Shown in pieces: positions 40,260-50,688 of a DNA stretch of 64,000 nt (position 1 is its first letter; each line of letters starts with the position of its first letter). Both the position numbers and the translations under genes were made by a program. The notes beneath the pieces are model-generated. The model was not told where the DNA came from and made no database searches. It saw only the letters and a list, made by a program, of their open reading frames with translations. Origin of the DNA: Burkholderiaceae bacterium (GTDB lineage Bacteria > Pseudomonadota > Gammaproteobacteria > Burkholderiales > Burkholderiaceae_D); the NCBI GenBank assembly GCA_031291325.1, contig JARLJG010000066.1, forward strand, positions 28,208 through 92,207, written 5' to 3'.

Positions 40260-40276
40260 AAAGCGCGCAACATAGG

Positions 40277-41077
40277 TCAGTAAAAACTCTGCGCCAGCGA
40301 CGCAATCAGCAACTGCCAACCGTCCACCAGCACGAACAGCATGATCTTGAACGGCAGCGACACCACCGACGGCGACACCATCATCATCCCCATCGACATC
40401 AACACGCTCGCCACCACCATGTCGATAATCAGGAATGGGATGAAAATGGCAAAGGCAATCTGGAATGCGGTTTTCAACTCGCTGGTGACGAAGGCGGGAA
40501 TCAAGATGCGCAGCGGCACGTCTTCCGGCCCCTGCAATTGCGGATTGTTGGATAGCTTCACGTACAAGGCCAGGTCGGCCTGGCGCGTCTGTTTCATCAT
40601 GAACGCCTTGAGCGGCGCCACGCCTTTGTCCATTGCCTGCGTCAAGGTGATCTTGTTTTCCGACAGCGGCAGATAGGCATCGGCGTAGATCTTGTCGAAT
40701 ACCGGGCCCATCACGAACAAGGTCAAAAACAGCGACAACCCGGTGATAACCTGATTCGGCGGCGCGGTCTGGGTGCCGATCGCCTGCCGCAACAGCGACA
40801 GCACGATCACGATGCGGGTGAAGCTGGTCATCATCATCAACGCCGCCGGCAGGAACGACAGCGAGGTCATCAGCAGCAGCGTTTGCAGGCTCAGCGAATA
40901 GGTCTGCCCGCCGCCAGGGGCCGGCGTGCTGGTGAGGGCGGGCAGGCCCGCAGTCTGCGCGTCTGCGGCCAAGGGAACGACGAGCGCGATCAGCGGGAGA
41001 AGACAAGCCAGGATACGCAGGGTGCGACGCATGGGCTGCGCGAATTCGGATGACGGGTCGGCAAATCTAACTTGCAT
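40277..41077 (-). CDS. fliP: Flagellar export protein FliP
   Basis: [53 protein letters not shown]. Start may instead be 41032. Confidence 0.96.
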   Translation of the reverse strand: MQVRFADPSSEFAQPMRRTLRILACLLPLIALVVPLAADAQTAGLPALTSTPAPGGGQTYSLSLQTLLLMTSLSFLPAALMMMTSFTRIVIVLSLLRQAIGTQTAPPNQVITGLSLFLTLFVMGPVFDKIYADAYLPLSENKITLTQAMDKGVAPLKAFMMKQTRQADLALYVKLSNNPQLQGPEDVPLRILIPAFVTSELKTAFQIAFAIFIPFLIIDMVVASVLMSMGMMMVSPSVVSLPFKIMLFVLVDGWQLLIASLAQSFY

Positions 41078-41477
41078 TGCGTTTTTCTATCGTTTGTTTC
41101 AGCCAGGCCGCAAAATTGTTGGAGGCCGGTTGGTTCGCTTCCGGTATCGGTTGTTCTTGTCGCGGCAGGGTGGCGATCGCGTTGACGCGCCCGGGCGCCA
41201 CGCCGACGACGACCCACTGATCGGCAATTTCCAGCACCAGCACGCGTTCGCGATTGCCGACGCTGACGCCGCCGACGATCTTGATGCTGCTGCCGGCGGG
41301 AGCCTTGCCGAGGCCCGCGCGCTTCAACAACCATGCCGATCCCGCCATCAGGCCGAGCACCACGATCAAGCCGCCCAATACCTTGAACAAGTCGAGCGCC
41401 ACGCTCGGTTGATCGGCGGCCAAGGCGGCGCTGGAAAAGAGCAGGGCAGCAGCAGGCAGCAGCCGGATTTGCCTCAT
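41067..41477 (-). CDS. fliO: Flagellar biosynthesis protein FliO
   Basis: Signal/TM segment; [37 protein letters not shown]; between fliN and fliP. Confidence 0.93.
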   Translation of the reverse strand: MRQIRLLPAAALLFSSAALAADQPSVALDLFKVLGGLIVVLGLMAGSAWLLKRAGLGKAPAGSSIKIVGGVSVGNRERVLVLEIADQWVVVGVAPGRVNAIATLPRQEQPIPEANQPASNNFAAWLKQTIEKRNAS

Positions 41478-41908
41478 TTATTCAATTTCCGAATGCGTTC
41501 CGACGGTGTGATGATGTCGGTCAAGCGGATCCCGAACTTGTCGTTGACCACCACCACTTCGCCCTGGGCGATCAAACAACCGTTGACCAGCACATCCATC
41601 GGCTCGCCGGCCATGCCGTCGAGTTCCACCACCGAGCCTTGTGCCAGCTGCAGCAGGTTCTTGATGGCGATCTTGGTGCGGCCGAGTTCGACCGTCAACT
41701 GCACCGGGATATCGAGGATGAAGTCGATATCGTTGTGGGTTTCCCCCTTGGTGCCTGCGGCCAGGTCTTTGAAGACGCTGGCGGCTTCCTGTTGCTTTTT
41801 CTGCGCTGCCGCCTCGGCCTCTGCCTGCTCGGCGATTGCCGCGCCCCAATCGTCTTCCGCCGTCGATTGGGCTTCGTTCTCGTCAGCCATTTTCATCTCC
41901 TTGCACAA
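41474..41908 (-). CDS. fliN: Flagellar motor switch protein FliN
   Basis: DFILDIPVQLTVELGRTKIAIKNLLQLAQGSVVELDGMAGEPMDVLVNGCLIAQGEVVVVNDKFGIRLTDI. Confidence 0.97.
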   Translation of the reverse strand: MCKEMKMADENEAQSTAEDDWGAAIAEQAEAEAAAQKKQQEAASVFKDLAAGTKGETHNDIDFILDIPVQLTVELGRTKIAIKNLLQLAQGSVVELDGMAGEPMDVLVNGCLIAQGEVVVVNDKFGIRLTDIITPSERIRKLNK

Positions 41909-42884
41909 ACTCGTTGGCGCTATGGGTCAGCAATTTTTCGACCTTCAGCGCATATTGACCGTTCAACTTCCCGTAGGTGCATTCCATCACCGGCACGCCG
42001 TCTACCTTGGCCTCGACCAAGGGCGGCACGGCAAGCGGAATGACGTCCCCGACCTTCATGTTCAGTATCTTGCCGAGCGTCGATTTGGCCACGCCCAGGT
42101 CGACGATGATTTCCACTTCCGCAGTTTGGATCTGCTGCGTCATCAAGCGAATCCAGCGCTTATCCATTTCCAGCGTTTCGCCCTGCAGGCTGGAAGTGAG
42201 GATGTCGCGAATCGGCTCGATCATCGAGTACGGCGTGCAAAAATGCATTTCACCGCTGACCGGACCGAGTTCGATGGTAAACGTGGTCGCCACCACCACT
42301 TCATTGGGAGTGGCGATATTGGCGAACTGCGTGTTCATCTCGGAACGGATGTATTCGAACTCGACCGGGTAGACCGGCTCCCAGGACTTCGAGTAAGTCT
42401 CGAAGACGATAGCCAAAATCCGCTGGATGATGCGTTGCTCGGTCTGGGTAAAATCGCGTCCTTCGACCCGCGTATGAAAGCGGCCATCGCCGCCGAACAG
42501 ATTGTCGACCAATAAAAATACCAGGTTCGGATCGAATACCATCAGCGCCGTGCCGCGCAAGGGTTTCATGTGAATCAGGTTCAGGTTGGTGGGAACCACC
42601 AGATTGCGGATGAATTCGCTATATTTCGACACGCGCACCGGGCCGATCGACACTTCGGCGCTGCGATGCAGAAAGTTGAACAATCCAATCCGCAACAGAC
42701 GGGCGAAGCGCTCGTTGATGATCTCCAGGGTCGGCATGCGGCCACGCACGATGCGCTCCTGCGTCGCCAGATTGTAGGGGCGGACTCCGGAATTATCCTC
42801 TGCTGCGTTGTTTTCGTCCTGATCGCCGTTGACGCCCTTTAACAGGGCATCGACTTCTTCTTGGGATAGGAAATTATCGGCCAT
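41883..42884 (-). CDS. fliM: Flagellar motor switch protein FliM
   Basis: MADNFLSQEEVDALLKGV; C-terminal SpoA domain. Confidence 0.98.
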   Translation of the reverse strand: MADNFLSQEEVDALLKGVNGDQDENNAAEDNSGVRPYNLATQERIVRGRMPTLEIINERFARLLRIGLFNFLHRSAEVSIGPVRVSKYSEFIRNLVVPTNLNLIHMKPLRGTALMVFDPNLVFLLVDNLFGGDGRFHTRVEGRDFTQTEQRIIQRILAIVFETYSKSWEPVYPVEFEYIRSEMNTQFANIATPNEVVVATTFTIELGPVSGEMHFCTPYSMIEPIRDILTSSLQGETLEMDKRWIRLMTQQIQTAEVEIIVDLGVAKSTLGKILNMKVGDVIPLAVPPLVEAKVDGVPVMECTYGKLNGQYALKVEKLLTHSANEFVQGDENG

Positions 42885-42888
42885 GATG

Positions 42889-43431
42889 CTATTGAATGAC
42901 GAACGAAGTGAAGAACACGTCGGAAACCGTTTGCGGCGCTCCCTTTGGCGTAAATGGCTGGTTGACCGTCGCGATAATATCTTCGGTCAGTTTTTTCTTG
43001 CCCTCAACGGTGGAAATTTCGGATGCCTTCTTGCTTGAAAGCAGGAATAGCAAGCGGCTGCGCACTTGCGGCATGAAGTTCTTGATCGATTCTTCTTGCG
43101 CGGCGTCGGGCACTTGCAGCGTGAAGGTCACTTGCAGAAATTGATCGTTGCCGCTTTCCGATTGCAGATTGACGGTAAACGGCTCCATCGTCACGAAGAC
43201 GGGCGCCTTGGCCGGTTCTTTTTTCGCTTCTTTCGGCGCCCCCGCCGACGCCGAGCCGCTCAGGAAGTACCAGGCGCCGGCGCCCGCACCGCCGACGACG
43301 ACCACGGCCGCGACAATGAGCACGATCAATTTCATCTTGGATTTTTTCGGTGGCGCTTCCGCCGCAGATTCGGGCGCAGCGACCGACTTCGGCCCTGTCT
43401 TGGGAGCTGCTTTTGGGGCTGTCGTAGCCAT
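42889..43431 (-). CDS. fliL: Flagellar basal body-associated protein FliL
   Basis: Single TM; DQFLQVTFTLQVPDAAQEESIKNFMPQVRSRLLFLLSSKKASEISTVEGKKKLTEDI. Confidence 0.95.
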   Translation of the reverse strand: MATTAPKAAPKTGPKSVAAPESAAEAPPKKSKMKLIVLIVAAVVVVGGAGAGAWYFLSGSASAGAPKEAKKEPAKAPVFVTMEPFTVNLQSESGNDQFLQVTFTLQVPDAAQEESIKNFMPQVRSRLLFLLSSKKASEISTVEGKKKLTEDIIATVNQPFTPKGAPQTVSDVFFTSFVIQ

Positions 43432-43468
43432 GTAAATTCCTCTCGCGCGATGCTAATTCATGGACTTT

Positions 43469-43590
43469 AGGGTACCTCTAAAAATTGCCAAAAGTGTCCA
43501 AGGTCGAGTCGAGGAGCGGACATGTACGTAGGTACAAAGAGCACCACAGGCTCGAGATTGGGCGTTTTTGGCAATTTTTAGAGGCGCCCT
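43469..43590. repeat. Long imperfect palindromic intergenic repeat, copy C (fliL-fliK)
   Basis: GGTACCTCTAAAAATTGCCAAAA ... TTTTTGGCAATTTTTAGAGGCGCCC with 19-bp perfect arm CCTCTAAAAATTGCCAAAA; centre TGTAC-GTAG-GTACA. Confidence 0.85.
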
Positions 43591-43823
43591 TTATTCATTA
43601 TCGGGAAAACGATGCTATCAGGATACGATGAAAAGAAGGGGAAGTCCTCGCATATTCACCCATTCCTGCGGACTTGCATCTGTATTTGCTGCATGATGCG
43701 TTCTCGACCGAACCCGAGGCGGCCAAATCGATCGCCTCATCGAGCCATTTTAAACCACAAGCAGCGCCGTATCTTGAAGATTTATTGTGTTTGGCGCGGG
43801 CGGCTGGCAGTCAGGGCAAGCCC

Positions 43824-45173
43824 TCATGCAAAGGTGTCTACCAGGCCCAAGCCGGCACTGGTCGACATCGCGCCGGTCGTCGAGATTGCCGTTTCGGATG
43901 CGCTTACCGTATTGCCGGATCGGCCGGAACTGCCGGAGCCTTGCTGGGCCGACCCATTTTGCTGCTGCGCGGAGCCGGAATTGATGGAAGCCTGGCCCAA
44001 TTGTATACCGGCGTCGCCGAGCATTTCGCGTAATCTGGGCAGCGCGGATTCCAACGCTTGGCGCACCTCGGGTTGGGCTGCCGAGAAGGTGACGGTGGCA
44101 TGCGAATTGGTGACGTTGAGGACTACCTGCATCGGCCCCAAGTCGGGCGGATTCAAGGTCAGGGAGGCACTTTGCTGGCCGCCGGCGGCCATCCACACAA
44201 CCTTTTGCCCGACCGCTTGATCCCAGCCGCTTGCGCCGACGCGCGGCGTGAGCGTTTCGCCCGGATTGATTGGCGGTGCTTGCGTAGATGCTATCGCTTG
44301 TTGCGTCAGTGCCGTTGCGGCCGGCGTGGTTTGCGCCGCCTGCTCGATTTTCAGCGCATTCGTGTCGAGCGTGGCCAAACCGGCCTGGATATTTTTTTCG
44401 GCGCTGGCGGCAAGGTCGAGCGAACTTGCGGCGGACGCAGCGGCTTGCAGCGCGGACACGCTTTGCTTGTCGGTTTGCGATACGAGATTCGTGCTGTCGA
44501 CGGCAGTGGCGTGCGCCGTCGATGTGCTTGTCCGTTCGGTAATGCCGAGATTCTTCAGCGTGGAAGCGGTAGTCTGCGCCGAACCGTCGCTTGCCTGCGC
44601 GTCGCTGGCCGCGTTAGCAGCACTATCAGTGGCAGACGCGACGACTTGGGCAGCCTGCGCCTGGGCCGCAAGGCCGGTTGCGCCGCCAACCAGCGACACG
44701 CCGGAAATTGCATCATTTGTTGTGGCGGGAGCGGAACCTTTTGAGTCGGTTACGGTTTGTTGAACATTGGTTACCAATGCAAGCAGTTGCGCCGACGCGT
44801 TGCTTGCCGTGCTGGCGTCGGGATTTGCCGATGCGGTCGAAGGCGTGCCGGAAGCCTGGCTCGACGTATCGCTGGATTTGTTTTTGCTGGTCTTGCCGGT
44901 GCCCGTGCCGGACGAGGTGGGAGTCGTCGGTGTCGTCGAAGTCGAAGTCGAAGTCGGAGTAGAAGTCGGAGTTGAAGTTGAAGTTGACGCGGGCGTGCTT
45001 GCCGAATTGCCGTTTGCGTTGCCAGGCGTGGCGTTGGCGTCGTTTCGACTATTGACCTCTTGCGACAACACTTGGCCGAAGGAATGATCGGAGGAAGAGC
45101 CGTTCCCGACCTTGTTCGCCGCAGCGCTGCTATTGGCTACATTACTCACGTTGATGATCGGTGCTGTGCTCAT
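43824..45173 (-). CDS. fliK: Flagellar hook-length control protein FliK
   Basis: Long Ala/Ser/Thr-rich N-terminus; C-terminal SLTLNPPDLGPMQVVLNVTNSHATVTFSAAQPEVRQALESALPRLREML. Confidence 0.94.
   Translation of the reverse strand: MSTAPIINVSNVANSSAAANKVGNGSSSDHSFGQVLSQEVNSRNDANATPGNANGNSASTPASTSTSTPTSTPTSTSTSTTPTTPTSSGTGTGKTSKNKSSDTSSQASGTPSTASANPDASTASNASAQLLALVTNVQQTVTDSKGSAPATTNDAISGVSLVGGATGLAAQAQAAQVVASATDSAANAASDAQASDGSAQTTASTLKNLGITERTSTSTAHATAVDSTNLVSQTDKQSVSALQAAASAASSLDLAASAEKNIQAGLATLDTNALKIEQAAQTTPAATALTQQAIASTQAPPINPGETLTPRVGASGWDQAVGQKVVWMAAGGQQSASLTLNPPDLGPMQVVLNVTNSHATVTFSAAQPEVRQALESALPRLREMLGDAGIQLGQASINSGSAQQQNGSAQQGSGSSGRSGNTVSASETAISTTGAMSTSAGLGLVDTFA
44920..44990. repeat. 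Degenerate hexanucleotide tandem repeat within fliK
   Basis: gtcgtcgaagtcgaagtcgaagtcggagtagaagtcggagttgaagttgaagttgac; encodes STSTSTPTSTPTSTSTST. Confidence 0.8.
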
Positions 45174-45202
45174 GGATTCCGCCGTCTTGTCAGGTTCGAT
45201 CG

Positions 45203-45646
45203 CTAAAAACGCTTGAATTGCCCTTGTCGCGCCGCGTGTTCGTCGTTCAGTTTCTGGTCGCGCTGATTGTCGCGCTTCTGTTCTGCTTTCACCGCCCGGT
45301 TTGCCAGCGTGTCGAACGACATCCGTTTGCGTTCGCTGGCTTGCCAAACGCCTTTTTCCTGCGCCACACCGTTTTCTGCTTCCTTGACCAACTGCAGCTG
45401 TCCATCGATTGCGGCATCGAGCTTGTCGATAAAGGCCTGAAAATTCCGATAATGCATCGGCGACAGCCCTTGCGCCATCTTCGCCTGCAAACGCGCCGAG
45501 TAGTCGGCACGATACTGTTGCAATAACGCAAGTTTCTTCTCGGCCTTATCCGTTGCGCGAATGGCATTGCCCAGCCTTTTCGCGGCTTCGTCGGTGGCGG
45601 AAGTTGCCAGTTCGATCAGCGTTTCCAGTGCAGATGGTGTGGCCAT
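45203..45646 (-). CDS. fliJ: Flagellar export protein FliJ
   Basis: 147-aa coiled-coil protein between fliK and fliI; ALLQQYRADYSARLQAKMAQGLSPMHYRNFQAFIDKLD. Confidence 0.93.
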   Translation of the reverse strand: MATPSALETLIELATSATDEAAKRLGNAIRATDKAEKKLALLQQYRADYSARLQAKMAQGLSPMHYRNFQAFIDKLDAAIDGQLQLVKEAENGVAQEKGVWQASERKRMSFDTLANRAVKAEQKRDNQRDQKLNDEHAARQGQFKRF

Positions 45647-45681
45647 ATTGGTAAATTATAAGATTGGAGAGTTCAATTCAA

Positions 45682-47091
45682 TCACTGGAACAACGCAGTA
45701 AGTTGCCCCAAGCTCTCTTGAATGCCGGCCTGTTCATTGATGCCTTGCTGCAAAAATGATTCAATTTTTGCTCGCATCTTGATAGCTTCGTCCAACACCG
45801 GATCGGTGCCGGCGCTATAGGCGCCGACGTTGATCAAATCGCGGCTGCGCTCGTAGCGCGAAAACAATTGCTTGAGCCGGCGGGTAAGGGCCAAATGTTC
45901 TGGGCTGACTATGCTATGCATGGCCCGGCTGATCGACTGTTCGATATCGATCGCCGGATAATGGCCGCTGTCGGCCAGTGCGCGATTCAATACGATGTGG
46001 CCATCCAGAATGGCGCGCGCGGCGTCTGCAATCGGGTCTTGTTGATCGTCGCCTTCGGTCAATACCGTATAGAACGCGGTAATCGAACCGCCGCCTTCCT
46101 TGCCGTTGCCGGCCCGTTCCACCAGGATCGGCAATTTGGCGAAGACCGACGGCGGGTAGCCCTTGGTCGCCGGCGGCTCGCCGATGGCTAGTGCAATCTC
46201 GCGTTGCGCCATCGCGTAGCGGGTTAGCGAATCCATGATGAGCAAGACGTTCTTGCCTTGGTCGCGGAAGAATTCGGCGATGGTGGTCGCGTAGGCGGCG
46301 CCTTGCAAGCGCATCAACGGCGGCGTGTCGGCAGGCGCTGCGACCACCACTGCGCGGCTCAAGCCGACCGTGCCGAGAATTTGTTCGATGAATTCCTTGA
46401 CTTCGCGACCGCGCTCGCCGATCAATCCGACCACGATGACATCGGCGCTGGTGTAACGCGCCATCATTCCGAGCAACACGCTTTTGCCGACCCCGGAGCC
46501 GGCAAACAAGCCCATGCGCTGCCCGCGCCCAACGGTCAGCATGCTATTGATCGCGCGCACGCCGACGTCGAGGATGTCGACAATCGGCGCGCGTGCCAGC
46601 GGATTGGCGGCGCGCACGTTAAGCGGCGCCGCATGCGATGCGTTCAACGGCCCCAGGTTGTCGAGCGGTTTGCCGCTGCCGTCGAGCACTCGTCCCAGCA
46701 GTTCGTAGCCGACCGGCAGGTGCCGCGCGCGGTCGCTGGGGCGGCGGCGCGGATGCTCGACCGAGCCGGGGCGCGGCAGGGTTTGCGCGGCTTCGACCGG
46801 GAACACGCGGGTGCCGGGCAGCACGCCCTCGACATCGCTTTGCGGCATCAGGAACAGGCGGTCGTTTTCAAATCCGACCACTTCGGCCTCGATGCGGGCG
46901 CCGCTGGGAAGCGGAACCGTGCAGGCCGCGCCGACCGCTAATTTCAAGCCGACCGCTTCCATCACCAGGCCGGTCACGCGCGTGACGCGACCGGAGACCT
47001 GCATCGGCTCGCTGAGGGAAAGCACGGCGCTGCAATCGCGCAAGTACGCTTGCCAGCGCATGCTGCCCGAGGCTGACGCTGACGCACTCAT
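45682..47091 (-). CDS. fliI: Flagellum-specific ATPase FliI
   Basis: [60 protein letters not shown]; start at [13 protein letters not shown]. Confidence 0.97.
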   Translation of the reverse strand: MSASASASGSMRWQAYLRDCSAVLSLSEPMQVSGRVTRVTGLVMEAVGLKLAVGAACTVPLPSGARIEAEVVGFENDRLFLMPQSDVEGVLPGTRVFPVEAAQTLPRPGSVEHPRRRPSDRARHLPVGYELLGRVLDGSGKPLDNLGPLNASHAAPLNVRAANPLARAPIVDILDVGVRAINSMLTVGRGQRMGLFAGSGVGKSVLLGMMARYTSADVIVVGLIGERGREVKEFIEQILGTVGLSRAVVVAAPADTPPLMRLQGAAYATTIAEFFRDQGKNVLLIMDSLTRYAMAQREIALAIGEPPATKGYPPSVFAKLPILVERAGNGKEGGGSITAFYTVLTEGDDQQDPIADAARAILDGHIVLNRALADSGHYPAIDIEQSISRAMHSIVSPEHLALTRRLKQLFSRYERSRDLINVGAYSAGTDPVLDEAIKMRAKIESFLQQGINEQAGIQESLGQLTALFQ

Positions 47092-47756
47092 AGCCAGCTC
47101 GATTCCTTGCCCAGGTCGGCGGCGATGCGCTCCCAGCGATTGCCGGTGGTCGCGTCGATTTGATTGCTGGCGGTTTCGATGCGGCAGCCGCCGCGCTCGA
47201 GCCGCACATCTTCCGCGATGCGCCAACCGGCCTTGGTCAATTCGTCCGCCATATGTTCTTTGACCAAGGTGGCGTCGTCCGGGTGCAAGAAGAGTAGCGC
47301 CGGTTGTTGCAGGCCCGGCAAATAGCGCACCGCTTCGCCGACAATCGGCAACACCAGTTCCGGCTTGACCGTCAATGCGGTTTTCAACATCGCCTTGGCG
47401 ATGTCCAGCGCCAGGGTTAGCAAGTCTTCTGCGATGACTTCATTGGCGCGCGCCACATCCGCGCCGAACGAATCGGCAAGCTGGCGCAATCGCTGCAATT
47501 CCGCCGCCGCCTGCGCCCGGCCTTCAACCAGTCCGGCCTTGTGTCCTTCGGCGACGCCGTCGGCATGTCCTTGCCGGCGCGCCTCTTCCCGGATCAGCGC
47601 CAATTCTTCGTTGAGCTTGGCAATGGCCTCGGTCGATGGAGGCGGCGGCGCAGCAGGTTGCGGCGGCGGTTGCTGCGATGGCCGATTGTCGCCGAAAGAA
47701 GCCAGTTCCCAGCGCTGATAGGCAGTCTGCCGCTCTTTGGGAAGCACGTCAGACAT
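47088..47756 (-). CDS. fliH: Flagellar assembly protein FliH
   Basis: GxxxG-like helical N-terminus; position between fliG and fli[41 protein letters not shown]. Confidence 0.94.
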   Translation of the reverse strand: MSDVLPKERQTAYQRWELASFGDNRPSQQPPPQPAAPPPPSTEAIAKLNEELALIREEARRQGHADGVAEGHKAGLVEGRAQAAAELQRLRQLADSFGADVARANEVIAEDLLTLALDIAKAMLKTALTVKPELVLPIVGEAVRYLPGLQQPALLFLHPDDATLVKEHMADELTKAGWRIAEDVRLERGGCRIETASNQIDATTGNRWERIAADLGKESSWL

Positions 47757-48744
47757 AAGCGTCGTCGCCCTTGGCGCCTAGCATGATCTGTCCTTCGTCG
47801 GCCAGGCGACGCACGATTTGCAGGATTTCCTTTTGCTGCGCCTCGACTTCGGACAGGCGCACGGGGCCTTTCGATTCGAGGTCTTCGCGCATCATTTCGG
47901 CCGCGCGTTGCGACATGTTCTTGAAGATTTTGTCGCGCAAATCCTGATTTGCGCCTTTGAGCGCGACAATCAGCGATTCCGACTGCACTTCGCGCAGCAT
48001 GACCTGGATGCCACGGTCGTCGATGTCCATGATATTGTCGAAGACGAACATCTCGTCCATGATCTTTTGCGCCATGTCGGCATCGTAATTCTTCAAGTTC
48101 GCCATCACCGACGCTTCGCTTTCGCCGGAGAGGAAGTTGAGGATTTCGGCTGCCGCGCGCACCCCGCCCATCGGCTTTTTCTTGAGGTTTTCGTTGCCGG
48201 TCAGCAGCTTGGTCAACACTTCGTTCAGCTCGCGCAAGGCGGTCGGCTGCACGCCGTCGAGCGTGGCGATGCGCAGCACGACATCGTTGCGCAGACGCTC
48301 GGAAAAATGATCCAGCACTTCGCAGGCGTGGTAGCGCTCCAGGTGGACCAGGATGGTGGCGATGATTTGCGGATGTTCGTTGCGCACCAGGTCGGCGACC
48401 GATTGCGCATCCATCCATTTCAGGCTTTCGATGCCGCTGGCGTCGCGCGTGCCCAGAATCCGGTTGAGCAGCGAGGCGGCCTTGTCTTCGCCCAGGGCCT
48501 TGGTCAATACGGAACGGATGTATTCGTCGGAATCGACTCCCAACGACGTGTTTTGATCGGTTTCGGTGCGAAACTCTTCCAGTACGGCGACCAGTTCTTC
48601 ACTCTGGATCGCCTTCATCGTCGACATCGCCGCACCCAGCTTTTGCACTTCGCGCGGTCCCAGATATTTCATGACCTCGGCGGCTTCTTCCTCGCCGAGC
48701 GCGAGCATCAGGATTGCTCCCTTTTGTACCCCAGCATCACTCAT
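47749..48744 (-). CDS. fliG: Flagellar motor switch protein FliG
   Basis: LMLALGEEEAAEVMKYLGPREVQKLGAAM; MFVFDNIMDIDDRGIQVMLREV. Confidence 0.98.
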   Translation of the reverse strand: MSDAGVQKGAILMLALGEEEAAEVMKYLGPREVQKLGAAMSTMKAIQSEELVAVLEEFRTETDQNTSLGVDSDEYIRSVLTKALGEDKAASLLNRILGTRDASGIESLKWMDAQSVADLVRNEHPQIIATILVHLERYHACEVLDHFSERLRNDVVLRIATLDGVQPTALRELNEVLTKLLTGNENLKKKPMGGVRAAAEILNFLSGESEASVMANLKNYDADMAQKIMDEMFVFDNIMDIDDRGIQVMLREVQSESLIVALKGANQDLRDKIFKNMSQRAAEMMREDLESKGPVRLSEVEAQQKEILQIVRRLADEGQIMLGAKGDDAYV

Positions 48745-50398
48745 TGGCGCCTCCTACCCACGCTTTGACGATGTTGGCAACGACTTTCGGGTCTTGCCGC
48801 GCCAATTCCTTGGCGGCGTCGAGATTGTCCTGGTACGTGCGCACCGCGTTGCCCATCGGCTCCACCTCGTGTTGCGTCGACAAATCGACGATCGCATCTT
48901 CGTCGCCTTCCTCTCCCACGTGTTCGTGCTCAGCCGTCGGATCGATGCTTTTCTTCAGCTTGTTGATCATCGGACGAACAAAAGTACGATAAAACCAAAA
49001 GGCAACGATGATATATAAAAGCCACTTTCCGTATTCTTTCGCCAACTCGATCATGTCATCCGGGCGCTTCCAAATCGGAATCGGTTCCGCGATGCTGTCC
49101 GGGCCGGCAAAGGCGCTGTTGACGACGTTCAAGGTGTCGCCGCGATCCTTGTTGTAACCCATCGCTTCCTTGACCAAATTGGTGATCTGGGTCTTTTCGT
49201 CGTCGCTCAAGGGCCGCACCGTCACTTTACCCGCTTTATCGATTTCGTGTTTGTAATTGACCACCACCGCCACCGACAGACGTTTGAGGCCGCCCATCGG
49301 CTGTTGCATATAGCGGATGGTTTTGTCGACTTCATAATTGACGGTGCTGTCCTTGTGCGTATTGCCTGCGGACGATGGGGCAGGTGCGGCGGCGGCAGGC
49401 GCTGCGTTGATTGGCGCGGTGGCCGGCGCCGGCGGTTGATTGGTCAGGGCGCCGGGAATGCCGGTCGCGTTGTTCGGCGAACCGCCGGCGGTTTCGCTGG
49501 TTTGCAGGCTGCGCACTGCGGCCTCGTTCGGCGGTTGGTTCGGTTTGTAGGTTTCTGCAGCCTGTTCGGTATGCGAGAAATCGACGTCGGCGGTGGCTTC
49601 CGCACGAACATTGTTGGCGCCGACGATAGGCACAATGATGGATTCGACGCGCGTGGCAATGTTGTGTTGTAATTCTTGCACGTATTTCAACTGCGCGGGA
49701 TCGAGTCCATTGGTTCCCGCCATTTTCTCGGAACTGGACAGCAAATCGCCGGCCTGGTCGACCACGGTCACGTTTTTTGCCGACAAATCGGGAACGCTGC
49801 TGGCGACCAGGTGAACGATGGCACTGACTTGTTGTTCATCCAGCGAGCGGCCGGGGCTGAGGTTGAGTAGCACCGAGGCGGTCGGCTTTTGCTGTTCGCG
49901 CATGAAGACCGACGCCTTGGGCAAGGCCAGGTGAACCCTGGCTGCCTGCACGGCGGCCAGGGATTGAATCGAACTGGCGAGTTCACCCTCCAGCGCGCGC
50001 TGGTAGTTGACCTGCTCCAGGAATTGCGACACCCCGAGCTTCTGGTTCTCCATGATCTCGAAGCCGACATTGCCGCCCTTGGGCAAGCCTTGCGACGCCA
50101 GTTTCAAACGGGCGTCGTAGACTTGATTGGCCGGCACCAAGATCGCACCGCCGCCTTCGGCGAATTTGTACGGAATATTCAGTTGCTGCAAGGAAGCGAC
50201 GATGGCCCCGCCATCGCGGTCGGAGAAATTGGAAAACAAGACGCGGTATTCCGGCTGCTGCGTCCATAGCCAGCCAGCGACGATCAACCCCAGCGCCGCA
50301 GCGATGCCCAGAGAGAGCAAAACATTGCGGCCAGCCGGGGACTGGACGAATCCCGCAATGCCTGGTGGCGGCGCGACTGCTTCACCTGCTACTGCCAT
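48737..50398 (-). CDS. fliF: Flagellar MS-ring protein FliF
   Basis: YRVLFSNFSDRDGGAIVASLQQLNIPYKF...YQRALEGELASSIQSLAAVQAARVHLALPK. Confidence 0.97.
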   Translation of the reverse strand: MAVAGEAVAPPPGIAGFVQSPAGRNVLLSLGIAAALGLIVAGWLWTQQPEYRVLFSNFSDRDGGAIVASLQQLNIPYKFAEGGGAILVPANQVYDARLKLASQGLPKGGNVGFEIMENQKLGVSQFLEQVNYQRALEGELASSIQSLAAVQAARVHLALPKASVFMREQQKPTASVLLNLSPGRSLDEQQVSAIVHLVASSVPDLSAKNVTVVDQAGDLLSSSEKMAGTNGLDPAQLKYVQELQHNIATRVESIIVPIVGANNVRAEATADVDFSHTEQAAETYKPNQPPNEAAVRSLQTSETAGGSPNNATGIPGALTNQPPAPATAPINAAPAAAAPAPSSAGNTHKDSTVNYEVDKTIRYMQQPMGGLKRLSVAVVVNYKHEIDKAGKVTVRPLSDDEKTQITNLVKEAMGYNKDRGDTLNVVNSAFAGPDSIAEPIPIWKRPDDMIELAKEYGKWLLYIIVAFWFYRTFVRPMINKLKKSIDPTAEHEHVGEEGDEDAIVDLSTQHEVEPMGNAVRTYQDNLDAAKELARQDPKVVANIVKAWVGGANE

Positions 50399-50688
50399 GA
50401 TGCTTCTCCCCAACTGCTGCGATCAAGAATACTCTTGTTGTACACGTGTGTCCTCATTCATTTGATTCCAAGAGCGACCGTCCATTTATTCTTTCTGCAT
50501 GATGGGCGCGTGCGCAAGCCCGCACTGGTCGGTTCTATGACAGGATTTTCGACCAGTCGGGGAAAATCAATCATTGGAAAAGAGCAATCTTTTCAGTGTT
50601 AATCGACGCGAGACATTGCACTCGACGTGATAACGTGGCGCAGTATAAGGGCGGATTGTCGCTGCAATGGCAGATTTTAGAGGTCAGC

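Noticed and set aside
40926-42515. 529-aa + strand ORF opposite fliP/O/N/M
   Set aside because: Translation is antisense to clear fliO, fliN and fliM; compositional artefact.
43612-44220. 202-aa + strand ORF over the fliK 3' end
   Set aside because: Mostly antisense to the conserved FliK C-terminal domain.
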